From contig NZ_CP021361.1 of assembly GCF_002157145.1 (NCBI RefSeq), forward strand, positions 1,550,001-1,614,000: a DNA stretch of 64,000 bases. The letters run 5' to 3'. Source of the DNA: Acidovorax carolinensis. Lineage in GTDB: Bacteria > Pseudomonadota > Gammaproteobacteria > Burkholderiales > Burkholderiaceae_C. Position numbers and translations under genes: made by a program. Of this stretch, positions 45,501 through 54,466 are shown piece by piece. The notes beneath the pieces are model-generated. The model searched no databases. It saw only the letters and a list, made by a program, of their open reading frames with translations, and had not been told where the DNA came from. Position 1 is the first letter of the stretch, and each line of letters opens with the position of its first letter.

Positions 45501-47936
45501 ATGTCCACGAACTCCTCCACTTTGCCAGATATGGCGGCCCATGTGCTGCTGGATGACCCGCAGGAGTGGTCCGCGTTCGGGCGCCTGCGCCGGCCGGCGG
45601 GCAGTGGTGCCCAGGATGCGGTGGCCGCGCAGGATGCTCCTGGGGTGCTTGCCCCCGTCTCGCCCGGTGCGGTGTGGGAGTCGAACGTGGTGCTGGAGGG
45701 CATGCATTGCACCGCCTGTGCCCTCACCATCGAAGACGCGCTGCGCGCGGTTCCCGGTGTGGAGCAGGTGGATGTGAGCGCCGCCACGCACCGCGCCCGT
45801 GTGGTGTGGCGGCCGAGTCAGGTGCTGCCGTCGCAGTGGATGGCCGCAGTGCAGAAAGCGGGTTACCGGGCCTTGCCGGCGATGGATGCCCATGCGCGCG
45901 AGCAGCGCCTGCGCGAGAGCCGGCTGGCGCTGTGGCGCTGGCTGGTGGCGGGCTTTTGCATGATGCAGGTCATGATGTATGCGTGGCCCGCCTACGTGGC
46001 GCAGCCGGGCGATCTGACCGGTGAAATGGAGCAGCTGTTGCGCTGGGCTTCCTGGGTGCTGACGCTGCCTGTGGTGTTCTTTGCCTGCGGCCCGTTCTTT
46101 ACCAGCGCGCTGCGCGACATCCGCCTGCGCCGCATCAGCATGGACCTGCCGGTGGCCCTGGGCATGGGCATCACGTTCGTCGTGAGCACCGCCGGCACAT
46201 TTGACCCTGCGGGGATCTTTGGCCGCGAGGTCTATTACGACTCGCTGACCATGTTCGTCTTTTTCCTGCTGACGGGCCGCTGGCTGGAGCTGCGCCTGCG
46301 GGACCGCACGGCCGGTGCCCTCGAGGCCGTCATGAACCGCCTGCCCGACAGCGTGGAGCGGCGTAGGGCCGACGGTGCCTTTGCGCGCGTGGTCACGCGC
46401 CGGCTGGCCGTGGGGGACACCATTCGCGTGCTGCCGGGCGAGGCTTTTCCTGCCGATGGCTGCATCACGCGGGGCAGCACCCAGGTCGACGAGGCCCTGC
46501 TCACGGGGGAGTCCACGCCCGTGGCGCGGCCCCTTGGCAGCCAGGTGACGGCGGGCAGCTACAACCTGCAGGCTCCGGTGGAGGTACTGGTGCAGGGCAT
46601 TGGGGGCCAGACCCGATTTGCCCAGATTTTGGCGCTGATGGAAAGCGCTTCGCTGCAAAAGCCGCGCCTGGCCCAGCTGGCGGATCGGATTGCACGGCCG
46701 TTTCTGCTGGCCGTGCTGCTGGCGGCCGGATTGGCGGTGGCCTGGTGGTGGCCGTCCGACCCGGGGCACGCATTGATGGTGGGTGTGGCCGTGCTTATCG
46801 TCACCTGCCCCTGCGCCTTGTCGTTGGCTACACCGGTGGCCATGCTGACGGCGGCCGGCACGCTGGCCCGCCACGGCGTGCTGGTGCGCAACCTGCAGGG
46901 GCTGGAGGCCCTGGCCAGCGTGGATACCCTGGTGTTCGACAAGACCGGCACGCTCACCCGCGACGGCATGGCTGTGCAGACCGTGCGCTGCGCGCCGGGG
47001 CTAAGCCGGGACGATGCCTTGGCGCTGGCGGCTACGCTGGCGCGGCAATCCATGCATCCTGCCTCCCGCGCCATTGTGGAAGCGGCGCCAGTGACGAGTG
47101 CGCGCTGGAGCGCCGCGGCTCTGCGCGAGGATGCCGGCCTGGGGTTGACTGCCGAAATACACGACGCACAGGACGCTGTTCCCCCGCGTTTGCTGCGGCT
47201 GGGCTCGGCCCGCCATGCCGGCGTGGCTGCGCAGGACGGCGGAGAGGCGCTGCAGGTGGTGCTTTCGGGGCAGGGGAGCGATGGCCAATTCACCGAGCTG
47301 GCTCGGTTCGATGTCACCGAGGACGTGCGGTCCGAGGCCCCCGACGTGGTGCGTGCCTTGCAGCAGGCGGGAGTTTCCGTGCAAATCCTGTCGGGAGACC
47401 GGCTGGGTGCGGTGCAGCGGGTGGCGGCGCAGGCGGGCATAGCCCAGGCCCAGGGCGAATGTACCCCCCAGGACAAGCTGGCCGCCCTGCAGCGGCTCCA
47501 GGCTAAGGGGCACCATGTGGCCATGGTGGGCGATGGCCTGAACGATGGCCCGGTGCTGGCCGGGGCGAATGTGTCGTTTGCCTTTGGCCGCGCGGTGCCG
47601 CTGGCCCAGGCGCGCGCTGATTTTGTGGTGCTGGGCGGCAGCCTGTCGCTGGTTCCGCAATCTGTGCTGCTGGCGCGCCTTACCCTGCGTGTGGTGAGGC
47701 AGAATCTGGGATGGGCTGCGGGATACAACGCGGTGTGTGTTCCCTTGGCACTGGTCGGCTGGATGCCGGCTTGGCTGGCGGGGCTGGGCATGGCACTCAG
47801 TTCGCTGCTGGTGGTGCTGAACGCTGCCCGGTTGTCGCGCGCCCTGCCGGGCATGGCGGGAACGAACCAGCCAGAGCCCGTGAAAGGCCCAGACCCAATG
47901 ACCTCTGCTTCCCAATCTTCTCTGGAGCCGGTCTGA
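45501..47936 (+). CDS. ccoI: Copper-exporting P-type ATPase for cbb3 oxidase assembly
   Basis: 811 residues. Domains: N-terminal heavy-metal-binding domain with GMHCTAC (67-73), eight TM helices, actuator TGES (LLTGESTPVARPLG), membrane metal site CPC (436-438) and the phosphorylation site DKTGT (Asp480), then GDGLNDGPVLAGANVSFAFG. Supplies copper to CcoN assembly rather than detoxifying (CopA2/FixI type), as the ccoS gene follows with a one-base overlap and ccoN comes next. An N-terminal extension of ~60 residues precedes the metal domain. Confidence 0.92.
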   Translation: MSTNSSTLPDMAAHVLLDDPQEWSAFGRLRRPAGSGAQDAVAAQDAPGVLAPVSPGAVWESNVVLEGMHCTACALTIEDALRAVPGVEQVDVSAATHRARVVWRPSQVLPSQWMAAVQKAGYRALPAMDAHAREQRLRESRLALWRWLVAGFCMMQVMMYAWPAYVAQPGDLTGEMEQLLRWASWVLTLPVVFFACGPFFTSALRDIRLRRISMDLPVALGMGITFVVSTAGTFDPAGIFGREVYYDSLTMFVFFLLTGRWLELRLRDRTAGALEAVMNRLPDSVERRRADGAFARVVTRRLAVGDTIRVLPGEAFPADGCITRGSTQVDEALLTGESTPVARPLGSQVTAGSYNLQAPVEVLVQGIGGQTRFAQILALMESASLQKPRLAQLADRIARPFLLAVLLAAGLAVAWWWPSDPGHALMVGVAVLIVTCPCALSLATPVAMLTAAGTLARHGVLVRNLQGLEALASVDTLVFDKTGTLTRDGMAVQTVRCAPGLSRDDALALAATLARQSMHPASRAIVEAAPVTSARWSAAALREDAGLGLTAEIHDAQDAVPPRLLRLGSARHAGVAAQDGGEALQVVLSGQGSDGQFTELARFDVTEDVRSEAPDVVRALQQAGVSVQILSGDRLGAVQRVAAQAGIAQAQGECTPQDKLAALQRLQAKGHHVAMVGDGLNDGPVLAGANVSFAFGRAVPLAQARADFVVLGGSLSLVPQSVLLARLTLRVVRQNLGWAAGYNAVCVPLALVGWMPAWLAGLGMALSSLLVVLNAARLSRALPGMAGTNQPEPVKGPDPMTSASQSSLEPV

Positions 47937-48073
47937 TGGACATCCTTTATTTGCTGATCCCCTTGTCCGTCATCTTGGTCCTGATGGTTCTCGCGGGCCT
48001 GTGGTGGGCGATCTACCACGGCCAGTTCGAGAGTGTGGAGCAAGAAGGCGAACGCATTTTTCGGGACGATTGA
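47936..48073 (+). CDS. ccoS: cbb3-type oxidase assembly protein CcoS
   Basis: 45 residues: MDILYLLIPLSVILVLMVLA, then GLWWAIYHGQFESVEQEGER and IFRDD. One TM helix with the CcoS/FixS WWAxxxGQFDD-like motif. The ATG shares a base with the ccoI stop (TGATG). Needed for insertion of redox cofactors into cbb3 oxidase. Its stop codon lies inside the FNR box that serves ccoN. Confidence 0.9.
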   Translation: MDILYLLIPLSVILVLMVLAGLWWAIYHGQFESVEQEGERIFRDD

Positions 48074-48083
48074 CATGCATCAA
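48070..48083. promoter_or_regulatory. FNR-box-like site upstream of ccoN
   Basis: TTGAC-ATGC-ATCAA, nine of ten consensus positions, 54 bases before the ccoN ATG. The TGA inside is the ccoS stop, so regulator binding site and coding end overlap. Confidence 0.7.
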
Positions 48084-48137
48084 TGTTGAATAACCCTACT
48101 TGAACAAAACTATTCCGGTAATAAAACGAGGTGCCCG

Positions 48138-49577
48138 ATGGATTCTCCAAAAACAATGACTGCGCACTACAGCGACACGGTTGTGCGTCAGTTTTCTATC
48201 ATGGCCGTGGTATGGGGGGTGGTTGGCATGCTGGTGGGCGTATTCATCGCCGCCCAGTTGGCTTGGCCAGAACTCAATTTCGGCATTCCCTGGCTGAGCT
48301 ACGGGCGCTTGCGTCCGCTGCACACCAACGCGGTGATCTTTGCGTTTGGTGGTTGCGGACTGTTCGCCACCAGCTATTACGTAGTGCAGCGTACCTGTCA
48401 GACGCGCCTGTTCGCGCCTTCGCTGGCTGCGTTCACGTTCTGGGCCTGGCAACTGGTCATTGTGGCGGCGGCGATCAGCTTGCCCCTGGGCTACACCCAG
48501 GGCAAGGAATATGCTGAGCTGGAATGGCCGATTGACATCCTGATTGCGGTGACCTGGGTGTCCTATGCCATCGTGTTTTTTGGCACCGTGGGTACGCGCA
48601 AGGTCAAGCACATCTATGTGGCCAACTGGTTCTTCGGTGCCTTCATTCTGGCGGTGGCCTTGCTGCACATCGTCAACAGTGCATCCATTCCTGCCGGCTT
48701 CATGAAGAGCTATTCGGCCTATGCGGGCGTTCAGGATGCGATGGTGCAATGGTGGTACGGCCACAATGCCGTGGGCTTCTTCCTCACCACGGGCTTCCTG
48801 GGCATGATGTACTACTTCATCCCCAAGCAGGCGGGCCGTCCGGTTTACAGCTACCGCCTGTCCATCGTCCACTTCTGGGCGCTGATCTTCACCTACATGT
48901 GGGCAGGCCCACACCACCTGCACTACACCGCGCTGCCAGACTGGACGCAATCGGTGGGCATGGTGTTCTCTCTCATCTTGTTGGCCCCCAGCTGGGGCGG
49001 CATGATCAACGGGATCATGACCCTGTCGGGCGCATGGCACAAATTGCGTGACGACCCCATCCTGCGTTTCCTGATCGTGTCGCTTTCGTTCTACGGCATG
49101 TCCACGTTCGAAGGCCCGATGATGTCCATCAAGACCGTCAACGCCTTGAGCCACTACACCGACTGGACCGTAGGCCATGTGCATTCCGGTGCCTTGGGCT
49201 GGGTGGGGTTGATCACGATGGGCTCGCTCTACTACCTGGTTCCTCGTCTGTTTGGCCGGGAAAAGATGCATTCCATCAAGGCGATTGAGCTGCACTTCTG
49301 GATGGCCACCATCGGCATCGTGCTGTATATCGCCGCGATGTGGATTGCCGGCGTGATGCAGGGCCTGATGTGGCGTGCCATCAATGCGGATGGCACCTTG
49401 ACCTATACCTTCGTCGAAAGCGTCAAGGCCACCTATCCGTTCTATGTAATCCGTGTGGCCGGCGGTCTGCTGTATCTGGGCGGCATGATCATCATGGCCT
49501 GGAACGTGTGGGCAACCGCTATTTCGGGTCGTTCTGTCAAGGTGGCCATCCCCGCCGTGAACGCTGCCCACGCCTGA
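48138..49577 (+). CDS. ccoN: Cytochrome c oxidase cbb3-type subunit I
   Basis: 479 residues, about 12 TM helices. Catalytic subunit with low-spin heme b, high-spin heme b3 and CuB. Conserved histidine regions: [40 protein letters not shown] (CuB ligands), [20 protein letters not shown] and [15 protein letters not shown]. Length matches CcoN. First gene of ccoNOQP; high-affinity terminal oxidase for microaerobic respiration. Confidence 0.95.
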   Translation: MDSPKTMTAHYSDTVVRQFSIMAVVWGVVGMLVGVFIAAQLAWPELNFGIPWLSYGRLRPLHTNAVIFAFGGCGLFATSYYVVQRTCQTRLFAPSLAAFTFWAWQLVIVAAAISLPLGYTQGKEYAELEWPIDILIAVTWVSYAIVFFGTVGTRKVKHIYVANWFFGAFILAVALLHIVNSASIPAGFMKSYSAYAGVQDAMVQWWYGHNAVGFFLTTGFLGMMYYFIPKQAGRPVYSYRLSIVHFWALIFTYMWAGPHHLHYTALPDWTQSVGMVFSLILLAPSWGGMINGIMTLSGAWHKLRDDPILRFLIVSLSFYGMSTFEGPMMSIKTVNALSHYTDWTVGHVHSGALGWVGLITMGSLYYLVPRLFGREKMHSIKAIELHFWMATIGIVLYIAAMWIAGVMQGLMWRAINADGTLTYTFVESVKATYPFYVIRVAGGLLYLGGMIIMAWNVWATAISGRSVKVAIPAVNAAHA

Positions 49578-49595
49578 GCCCCAAGGAGCCTATTC

Positions 49596-50228
49596 ATGTC
49601 TGACAACAACCAAAATGCTTCTGGCGGCTTCACCCACGAGAAGGTGGAAACCAATAACTTCCTGATGATCGTGCTGATTCTGCTGGTGATCGCCATTGGC
49701 GGTCTGGTGGAAATCGTGCCCCTTTTCTTCCAGAAGTCCACGACCGAGGCGGTCAAGGGCGTGGAGCCCTATAGCTCCATGCAACTGGTGGGCCGCGACA
49801 TCTATATCCGCGAGGGTTGCTACAACTGCCACTCGCAGATGATCCGTCCGTTCCGCGCCGAAACCCTGCGCTATGGCCACTACTCGGTGGCTGGCGAGTT
49901 TGTCTATGACCACCCCTTCCAGTGGGGCAGCAAGCGCACGGGCCCCGATCTGCATCGCGTGGGTGGCAAGTACAGCGATGAATGGCATCGCATCCATTTG
50001 AACAATCCGCGTGACGTGGTGCCAGAGTCCAATATGCCCGCGTATCCGTGGCTCGAGAAGAACGCCATTGATCCGGCGGATGTGGCTCCACGCATGAAGG
50101 CTTTGCGGACTGTCGGCGTACCTTACACCGACGAGCAGATCGCAGCGTCTGCCGCCGACGTCAAGGGCAAGACCGAGCTGGATGCCCTGGTTGCGTACCT
50201 TCAAGTCATGGGCCGCGCGCTCAAATAA
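49596..50228 (+). CDS. ccoO: Cytochrome c oxidase cbb3-type subunit II
   Basis: 210 residues. One N-terminal TM helix ([20 protein letters not shown]) anchors a periplasmic mono-heme c domain with CYNCH (Cys75, Cys78, His79). Family strings [20 protein letters not shown] and [20 protein letters not shown] are intact. Eighteen bases after ccoN with AAGGAG upstream. Confidence 0.95.
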   Translation: MSDNNQNASGGFTHEKVETNNFLMIVLILLVIAIGGLVEIVPLFFQKSTTEAVKGVEPYSSMQLVGRDIYIREGCYNCHSQMIRPFRAETLRYGHYSVAGEFVYDHPFQWGSKRTGPDLHRVGGKYSDEWHRIHLNNPRDVVPESNMPAYPWLEKNAIDPADVAPRMKALRTVGVPYTDEQIAASAADVKGKTELDALVAYLQVMGRALK

Positions 50229-50240
50229 AGGAGATTTGCC

Positions 50241-50378
50241 ATGGACATCACGACCATGCGCATCGTCGCCACTTTGGCATCGATGGCCTGCTTTATTGGC
50301 ATCTGGGTTTGGGCCTACAGGGGCCGCAACAAGTCCCGGTTTGATGAGGCAGCCCGGCTGCCTTTCGAGCAAGATTGA
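50241..50378 (+). CDS. ccoQ: cbb3-type oxidase subunit CcoQ
   Basis: 45 residues: MDITTMRIVATLASMACFIG, IWVWAYRGRNKSRFDEAARL, PFEQD. One TM helix followed by a charged C terminus with the FDEAARLPF motif typical of CcoQ/FixQ. AAGGAG precedes the ATG. Small non-heme subunit that stabilises the complex. Confidence 0.9.
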   Translation: MDITTMRIVATLASMACFIGIWVWAYRGRNKSRFDEAARLPFEQD

Positions 50379-50402
50379 CCTTTACCAGAACGAGAACACC
50401 CC

Positions 50403-51317
50403 ATGAGTGACTTCACCAGCAATTTCTGGTCGGTCTTTGTGACCACGCTGACCCTGGTCGGCATCATCGCCTGCGGCATCCTGCTTTGGATGGCAGGCCG
50501 CAAGAAGGTGATGGCCACATCCGACAACACCACCGGCCACGTTTGGGACGAGGACCTGGTCGAAATGAACAACCCCCTGCCGCGCTGGTGGGTGTGGCTG
50601 TTCGTCATCACCATCATCTTCGGTCTGGGCTATCTGGCTGCCTACCCCGGTCTTGGCACCTTCACGGGCAAGTTGAACTGGACGCAAAAGGGTGAATACG
50701 AGGCCGAAATGGCCAAGGCCAAGACGGAAATCGAACCACTGTATGCACGCTTCGCGTCGATGAAGCCGGAAGACGTCGCGGTCGACCCGCAAGCCCATGC
50801 CATTGGCGAGCGCCTGTTCATGAACAACTGCGCCCAGTGCCACGGTTCGGATGCGCGCGGCAGCAAGGGATTCCCCAACCTGGCAGACACCGACTGGCTG
50901 CATGGCGGCACCCCCGAGAAAATCCGCGAAACGCTGGAAAAGGGGCGCATCGGCAACATGCCTCCCATGGCTGCCGCAGTGGGTTCGCCGGAAGATGTGC
51001 GCAATCTGTCGCATTACGTGCTGAGCCTGTCGGGCAGTCCGCATGATTCTTTGCGGGCATCGCTGGGCAAGTCCAAGTTCGTCTCATGCGCCGCCTGCCA
51101 CGGCATGGACGGCAAGGGCAACCAGGCGCTGGGCGCGCCCAACCTCACGGACGACATCTGGTTGCACGGTTGGGGCGAAGCGGCCATTACCGCCATGATC
51201 AACAATGGCAAGGTGAACCAGATGCCTGCGCAAGCCGACAAGTTGACCGACGCGCAGATCGGCGTGTTGGCATCGTATGTATGGGGCTTGTCCAACAAGC
51301 CCGTAGCAGCCCGCTGA
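50403..51317 (+). CDS. ccoP: Cytochrome c oxidase cbb3-type subunit III (diheme)
   Basis: 304 residues. Two N-terminal TM helices (about 10-30 and 62-82) and two heme c motifs, NCAQCH (143-147) and CAACH (229-233), with axial methionines in RIGNMPPMAAA and KVNQMPAQADK. This is the long, two-helix CcoP form. Accepts electrons from periplasmic cytochromes and passes them to CcoO/CcoN. Confidence 0.94.
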   Translation: MSDFTSNFWSVFVTTLTLVGIIACGILLWMAGRKKVMATSDNTTGHVWDEDLVEMNNPLPRWWVWLFVITIIFGLGYLAAYPGLGTFTGKLNWTQKGEYEAEMAKAKTEIEPLYARFASMKPEDVAVDPQAHAIGERLFMNNCAQCHGSDARGSKGFPNLADTDWLHGGTPEKIRETLEKGRIGNMPPMAAAVGSPEDVRNLSHYVLSLSGSPHDSLRASLGKSKFVSCAACHGMDGKGNQALGAPNLTDDIWLHGWGEAAITAMINNGKVNQMPAQADKLTDAQIGVLASYVWGLSNKPVAAR

Positions 51318-51393
51318 AATCGGGGCGACCCTGCCGCATCCCGCTGGGGTCGCCCTCTGAAGTGTTCGTTTTTCTGCCTCCACCGCCTGCACC

Positions 51394-52839
51394 ATGACAT
51401 CATCTGACAGGCCTCCGCGCAAGGTCATCCCCATTGCGGCGGCCACACCCGAGCCATCGGCAGAGGGTGAATTCGTTTCCCTCTACGAAGCGCAAAAGAA
51501 GATTTATCCGCGGTCGATCAGCGGGTACTTTGCGCGCTGGCGCTGGGTCATGGTGTTTCTTACGCAGCTCGTTTTTTATGGGTTGCCGTGGCTTGAGTGG
51601 GGCCAGCGCCAGATGGTGCTGTTTGATCTGGGTGCCCGCCGGTTTTATATTTTCGGATTGGTTCTGTATCCGCAGGATTTCATCTACCTGACGGGGTTGC
51701 TGATTATCTCGGCGCTCTCGCTGTTTCTGTTCACTGCGGTTGCCGGTCGGTTGTGGTGCGGGTTTGCGTGTCCACAGACGGTCTATACCGAGATTTTCAT
51801 GTGGATAGAGCACAAGATCGAGGGTGATCGCAGTGCGCGTCTGCGACTGGATGCGAGCCCCTGGACGTTTGAAAAGATCCGCAAGAAGTTCTTGAAGCAG
51901 GCCGTGTGGGTGGCAGTGGCACTTTGGACCGGTTTTACCTTTGTCGGTTATTTTGTGCCGATTCGGGAGCTGGGTCCTGAGCTGTTGGCTTTTTCCGGCG
52001 GCTGGCAGATTTTCTGGGTGTTTTTCTACGGATTCGCCACCTACGGCAATGCCGGCTTCATGCGGGAACAGGTGTGCAAATACATGTGTCCCTACGCCCG
52101 TTTCCAGAGCGCAATGTTCGATCGGGACACGCTCATCGTCACCTACGACGAAGCCCGTGGCGAGCCGCGTGGTCCACGAGTCAAGACCGTGGACTACAAG
52201 GCCAAGGGCTTGGGCGATTGCATCGATTGCACCTTGTGTGTTCAGGTTTGTCCCGTGGGCATCGACATCCGCAAGGGCCTGCAGTATGAATGCATCGGCT
52301 GCGGTCTTTGTGTGGATGCATGCAACACCGTGATGGACAAGATGCATTACCCCAGGGGGTTGATCCGTTATTCGACCCAAAATGGTGTCCTGCATCGCTG
52401 GAGTCAGTCGCAAATTTTGCGACATGTCTTGCGTCCTCGCGTGCTCATCTACACCGCGGTTCTGATTGCCTTGTGTGTGGGCATGTTGGCCAGCCTGGCA
52501 ACACGCACCCCCTTGAAGGTCGATATAGTGCGTGACCGTGCTGCCTTGTCCCGCATTGTTGCGGGCGGTAAGCTCGAAAACGTGTATCGGTTGCAGATCA
52601 TGAATGCCACAGAGGCTGCGCAGCGCTATCGCATTGCAGCGAGCGGGCTCGATGGCCTTGAAGTGGCATCGGAGCGGGAGATTGAAATTGGTGCCGCAGA
52701 ATCCCGCTGGGTGGCTGTGCGGCTCCAGATACCCTATGGATCGGCCGCTCCGGGCTCTCACACGATTCATTTCGATATTTCGGCACCGGAAAGCGGTGGC
52801 AAAGTTACCGAGAAATCCATTTTCCTGGTGCCACGTTAG
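51394..52839 (+). CDS. ccoG: Cytochrome c oxidase accessory protein CcoG
   Basis: 481 residues. Five or so TM helices, a polyferredoxin region with CIDCTLCVQVCPVGIDIR and YECIGCGLCVDACNTVMDKM (two 4Fe-4S clusters), the NapH-like RLWCGFACPQTVYTEIFMWI, and a C-terminal Ig-like periplasmic domain (FixG_C). CcoG is reported as a cupric reductase needed for cbb3 assembly. Follows ccoP in the usual order. Confidence 0.93.
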   Translation: MTSSDRPPRKVIPIAAATPEPSAEGEFVSLYEAQKKIYPRSISGYFARWRWVMVFLTQLVFYGLPWLEWGQRQMVLFDLGARRFYIFGLVLYPQDFIYLTGLLIISALSLFLFTAVAGRLWCGFACPQTVYTEIFMWIEHKIEGDRSARLRLDASPWTFEKIRKKFLKQAVWVAVALWTGFTFVGYFVPIRELGPELLAFSGGWQIFWVFFYGFATYGNAGFMREQVCKYMCPYARFQSAMFDRDTLIVTYDEARGEPRGPRVKTVDYKAKGLGDCIDCTLCVQVCPVGIDIRKGLQYECIGCGLCVDACNTVMDKMHYPRGLIRYSTQNGVLHRWSQSQILRHVLRPRVLIYTAVLIALCVGMLASLATRTPLKVDIVRDRAALSRIVAGGKLENVYRLQIMNATEAAQRYRIAASGLDGLEVASEREIEIGAAESRWVAVRLQIPYGSAAPGSHTIHFDISAPESGGKVTEKSIFLVPR

Positions 52840-52905
52840 GTGAAGGTCGCTTAATGGCTCCAGGGCGTCTTGCGAACTGTATTGCTGACAAGCTGAGAAA
52901 TTTTT

Positions 52906-53178
52906 ATGTCATCCAGCCCCGTTGTTACTCCTAAATCGCAGCCCTGGTGGAGATTTGGTCATGTCTGGCTGGTGATTGCCGGGCCGGTCATTGTGGTGAT
53001 CGCCGGCTTTGTCACGCTGTGGCTGGCTGTCAGTCGGCCTGACCCCGTCGTAGAGGAAGACTATTACCGCAAGGGAATTGAGATCAACCAGACGCTCGCG
53101 CAGCCTGAAAAAAGTTTGGCTCCCGCAGTCAAGGCCCGTAACCACGCGGCGACACCTGCTGGGGATCAACCTCGCTGA
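52906..53178 (+). CDS. ccoH: FixH/CcoH-family protein
   Basis: 90 residues starting MSSSPVVTPKSQPWWRFGHV. One TM helix (WLVIAGPVIVVIAGFVTLWL) followed by AVSRPDPVVEEDYYRKGIEI, the motif of FixH/CcoH. Shorter than classical FixH (~150), as in many Betaproteobacteria where the C-terminal domain is lost. Assembly factor for cbb3 oxidase. Confidence 0.85.
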   Translation: MSSSPVVTPKSQPWWRFGHVWLVIAGPVIVVIAGFVTLWLAVSRPDPVVEEDYYRKGIEINQTLAQPEKSLAPAVKARNHAATPAGDQPR

Positions 53179-53237
53179 GCTTTGATGCTAGCCTGGTGTA
53201 GGCAAATCCCCTCAGCAAAACCTTAGGAGACAACACA

Positions 53238-53531
53238 ATGTGGACGCAACGCCTGATGTGGATTGCATGGCCTGCCTTTTTGGTAGCAGGCGTTCTGGAA
53301 ATGCTGGTTTTCGCCATGGTGGATCCGCAGGATCTGCATTGGTTTGGTCAGCCGTTGACGCTGTCGCGCCAGGGCGTTTATACCCTTGCGTTCTTTGTTT
53401 TCTGGATCATTACCATGGTTGCCAGCGCGCTGACGACCCTGCTGTCTATGTCACCCTTTGAACTCAACCGCTGCCCTGTGGCCCCGCAGGCACGCCCGGA
53501 TGATTGTCACAAGGCTTCATCGTGCCCCTAA
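53238..53531 (+). CDS. Conserved small membrane protein next to fnr
   Basis: 97 residues starting MWTQRLMWIAWPAFLVAGVL. Two TM helices (about 5-27 and 48-72) and a cysteine-containing soluble tail (LNRCPVAPQARPDDCHKASS). AGGAG before the ATG. I do not know a family name; relatives are found beside cco and fnr genes in this family of bacteria. A link to oxidase assembly is suggested only by position. Confidence 0.72.
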   Translation: MWTQRLMWIAWPAFLVAGVLEMLVFAMVDPQDLHWFGQPLTLSRQGVYTLAFFVFWIITMVASALTTLLSMSPFELNRCPVAPQARPDDCHKASSCP

Positions 53532-53553
53532 GAGGCACATTTCTGTATGACGA

Positions 53554-54276
53554 TCAGTGGCAGGCCTGCTGATTGTTAACGATGCGCTTGAGGGCCTCGG
53601 TATCCAGAATGCGGACATGGCGCTGTTTCACTTCCACGGTGCCTTCTTCCACAAATTTCGAGAACGTGCGGCTCACGGTTTCCAGTTTGAGTCCCAGGTA
53701 ACTGCCAATTTCTTCCCGCGTCATCCGCAATACCAGTTCGGATTGCGAGAACCCACGGGCGTGCAGGCGTTGCACCAGATTGAGAAGGAACGCCGCAAGA
53801 CGCTCTTCGGCGCGCATGCTGCCGAGCAAAAGCATTACACCGTGCTCGCGAACGATTTCGCGGCTCATGATCTTGTGAACATGGTGCTGCAGGGCGTTGA
53901 CTTCGCGCGACAGTTCTTCGATGCGATCAAAGGGCATGACGCACACTTCGGCGTCTTCGAGGGCGATGGCGTCGCAGGTATGGTGATCGTTGACGATGCC
54001 GTCGAGCCCAATAATCTCACCGGCCATCTGAAAACCCGTGACCTGGTCACGCCCATCTTCCGTGGCGACGCAGGTCTTGAAAAATCCTGTGCGAATGGCA
54101 TAGAGAGAAGTGAATGACTCTCCATTGCGAAAGAGGGTACCGCCACGCTTGATCTTTCGTCGCACGGCCACGATGTCGTCAATGCGTTGCAACTGCTGTT
54201 CGTTCAAACCTACGGGCATGCACAGTTCTCGCAGGTTGCAGTTGGAACAGGCGACTTTGATGGTTTGCGGATTCAT
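53554..54276 (-). CDS. fnr: FNR-family oxygen-sensing transcriptional regulator
   Basis: 240 residues starting MNPQTIKVACSNCNLRELCM. Cysteines 10, 13, 19 and 112 (EDAEVCVMPF) have the exact spacing of the four 4Fe-4S ligands of E. coli FNR. The cNMP-binding fold (GGTLFRNGESFTSLYAIRTG) and C-terminal HTH (LRMTREEIGSYLGLKLETVS, RTFSKFVEEG) are complete, with the ETVSR recognition helix specific for TTGAT half-sites. It should activate cco and hemN at low oxygen; matching sites are present. A GTG two codons earlier is an alternative start. Confidence 0.93.
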   Translation of the reverse strand: MNPQTIKVACSNCNLRELCMPVGLNEQQLQRIDDIVAVRRKIKRGGTLFRNGESFTSLYAIRTGFFKTCVATEDGRDQVTGFQMAGEIIGLDGIVNDHHTCDAIALEDAEVCVMPFDRIEELSREVNALQHHVHKIMSREIVREHGVMLLLGSMRAEERLAAFLLNLVQRLHARGFSQSELVLRMTREEIGSYLGLKLETVSRTFSKFVEEGTVEVKQRHVRILDTEALKRIVNNQQACH

Positions 54277-54356
54277 GGACACTGGAACCTGGTTGGGCCG
54301 GGATAATTGGCTGATATCTGTTGGGACGCAATTGTCCCGCGCTGCGCGCCCGGCGG

Positions 54357-54370
54357 CTGATATGAATCAA
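54357..54370. promoter_or_regulatory. FNR-box-like site 1 in the fnr/hemN gap
   Basis: CTGAT-ATGA-ATCAA, nine of ten consensus positions, 81 bases from the fnr start; probably autoregulatory. Confidence 0.6.
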
Positions 54371-54398
54371 ATTGTCACCGCTGCGTCCCTTCATGTTC

Positions 54399-54412
54399 TT
54401 GATTAAAGTCAA
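54399..54412. promoter_or_regulatory. FNR-box-like site 2 in the fnr/hemN gap
   Basis: TTGAT-TAAA-GTCAA, nine of ten positions, 55 bases before the hemN ATG, the same distance as at ccoN; good position for activation. Confidence 0.65.
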
Positions 54413-54466
54413 GGACGTCGGTCGAAGGGTACGGCACAGTATCAATGCACGCAAGGATATTTTCCC

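Noticed and set aside
53184..53237. Possible further cco gene between ccoH and the small membrane protein
   Set aside because: Only 54 bases remain and no start-to-stop frame of useful length.
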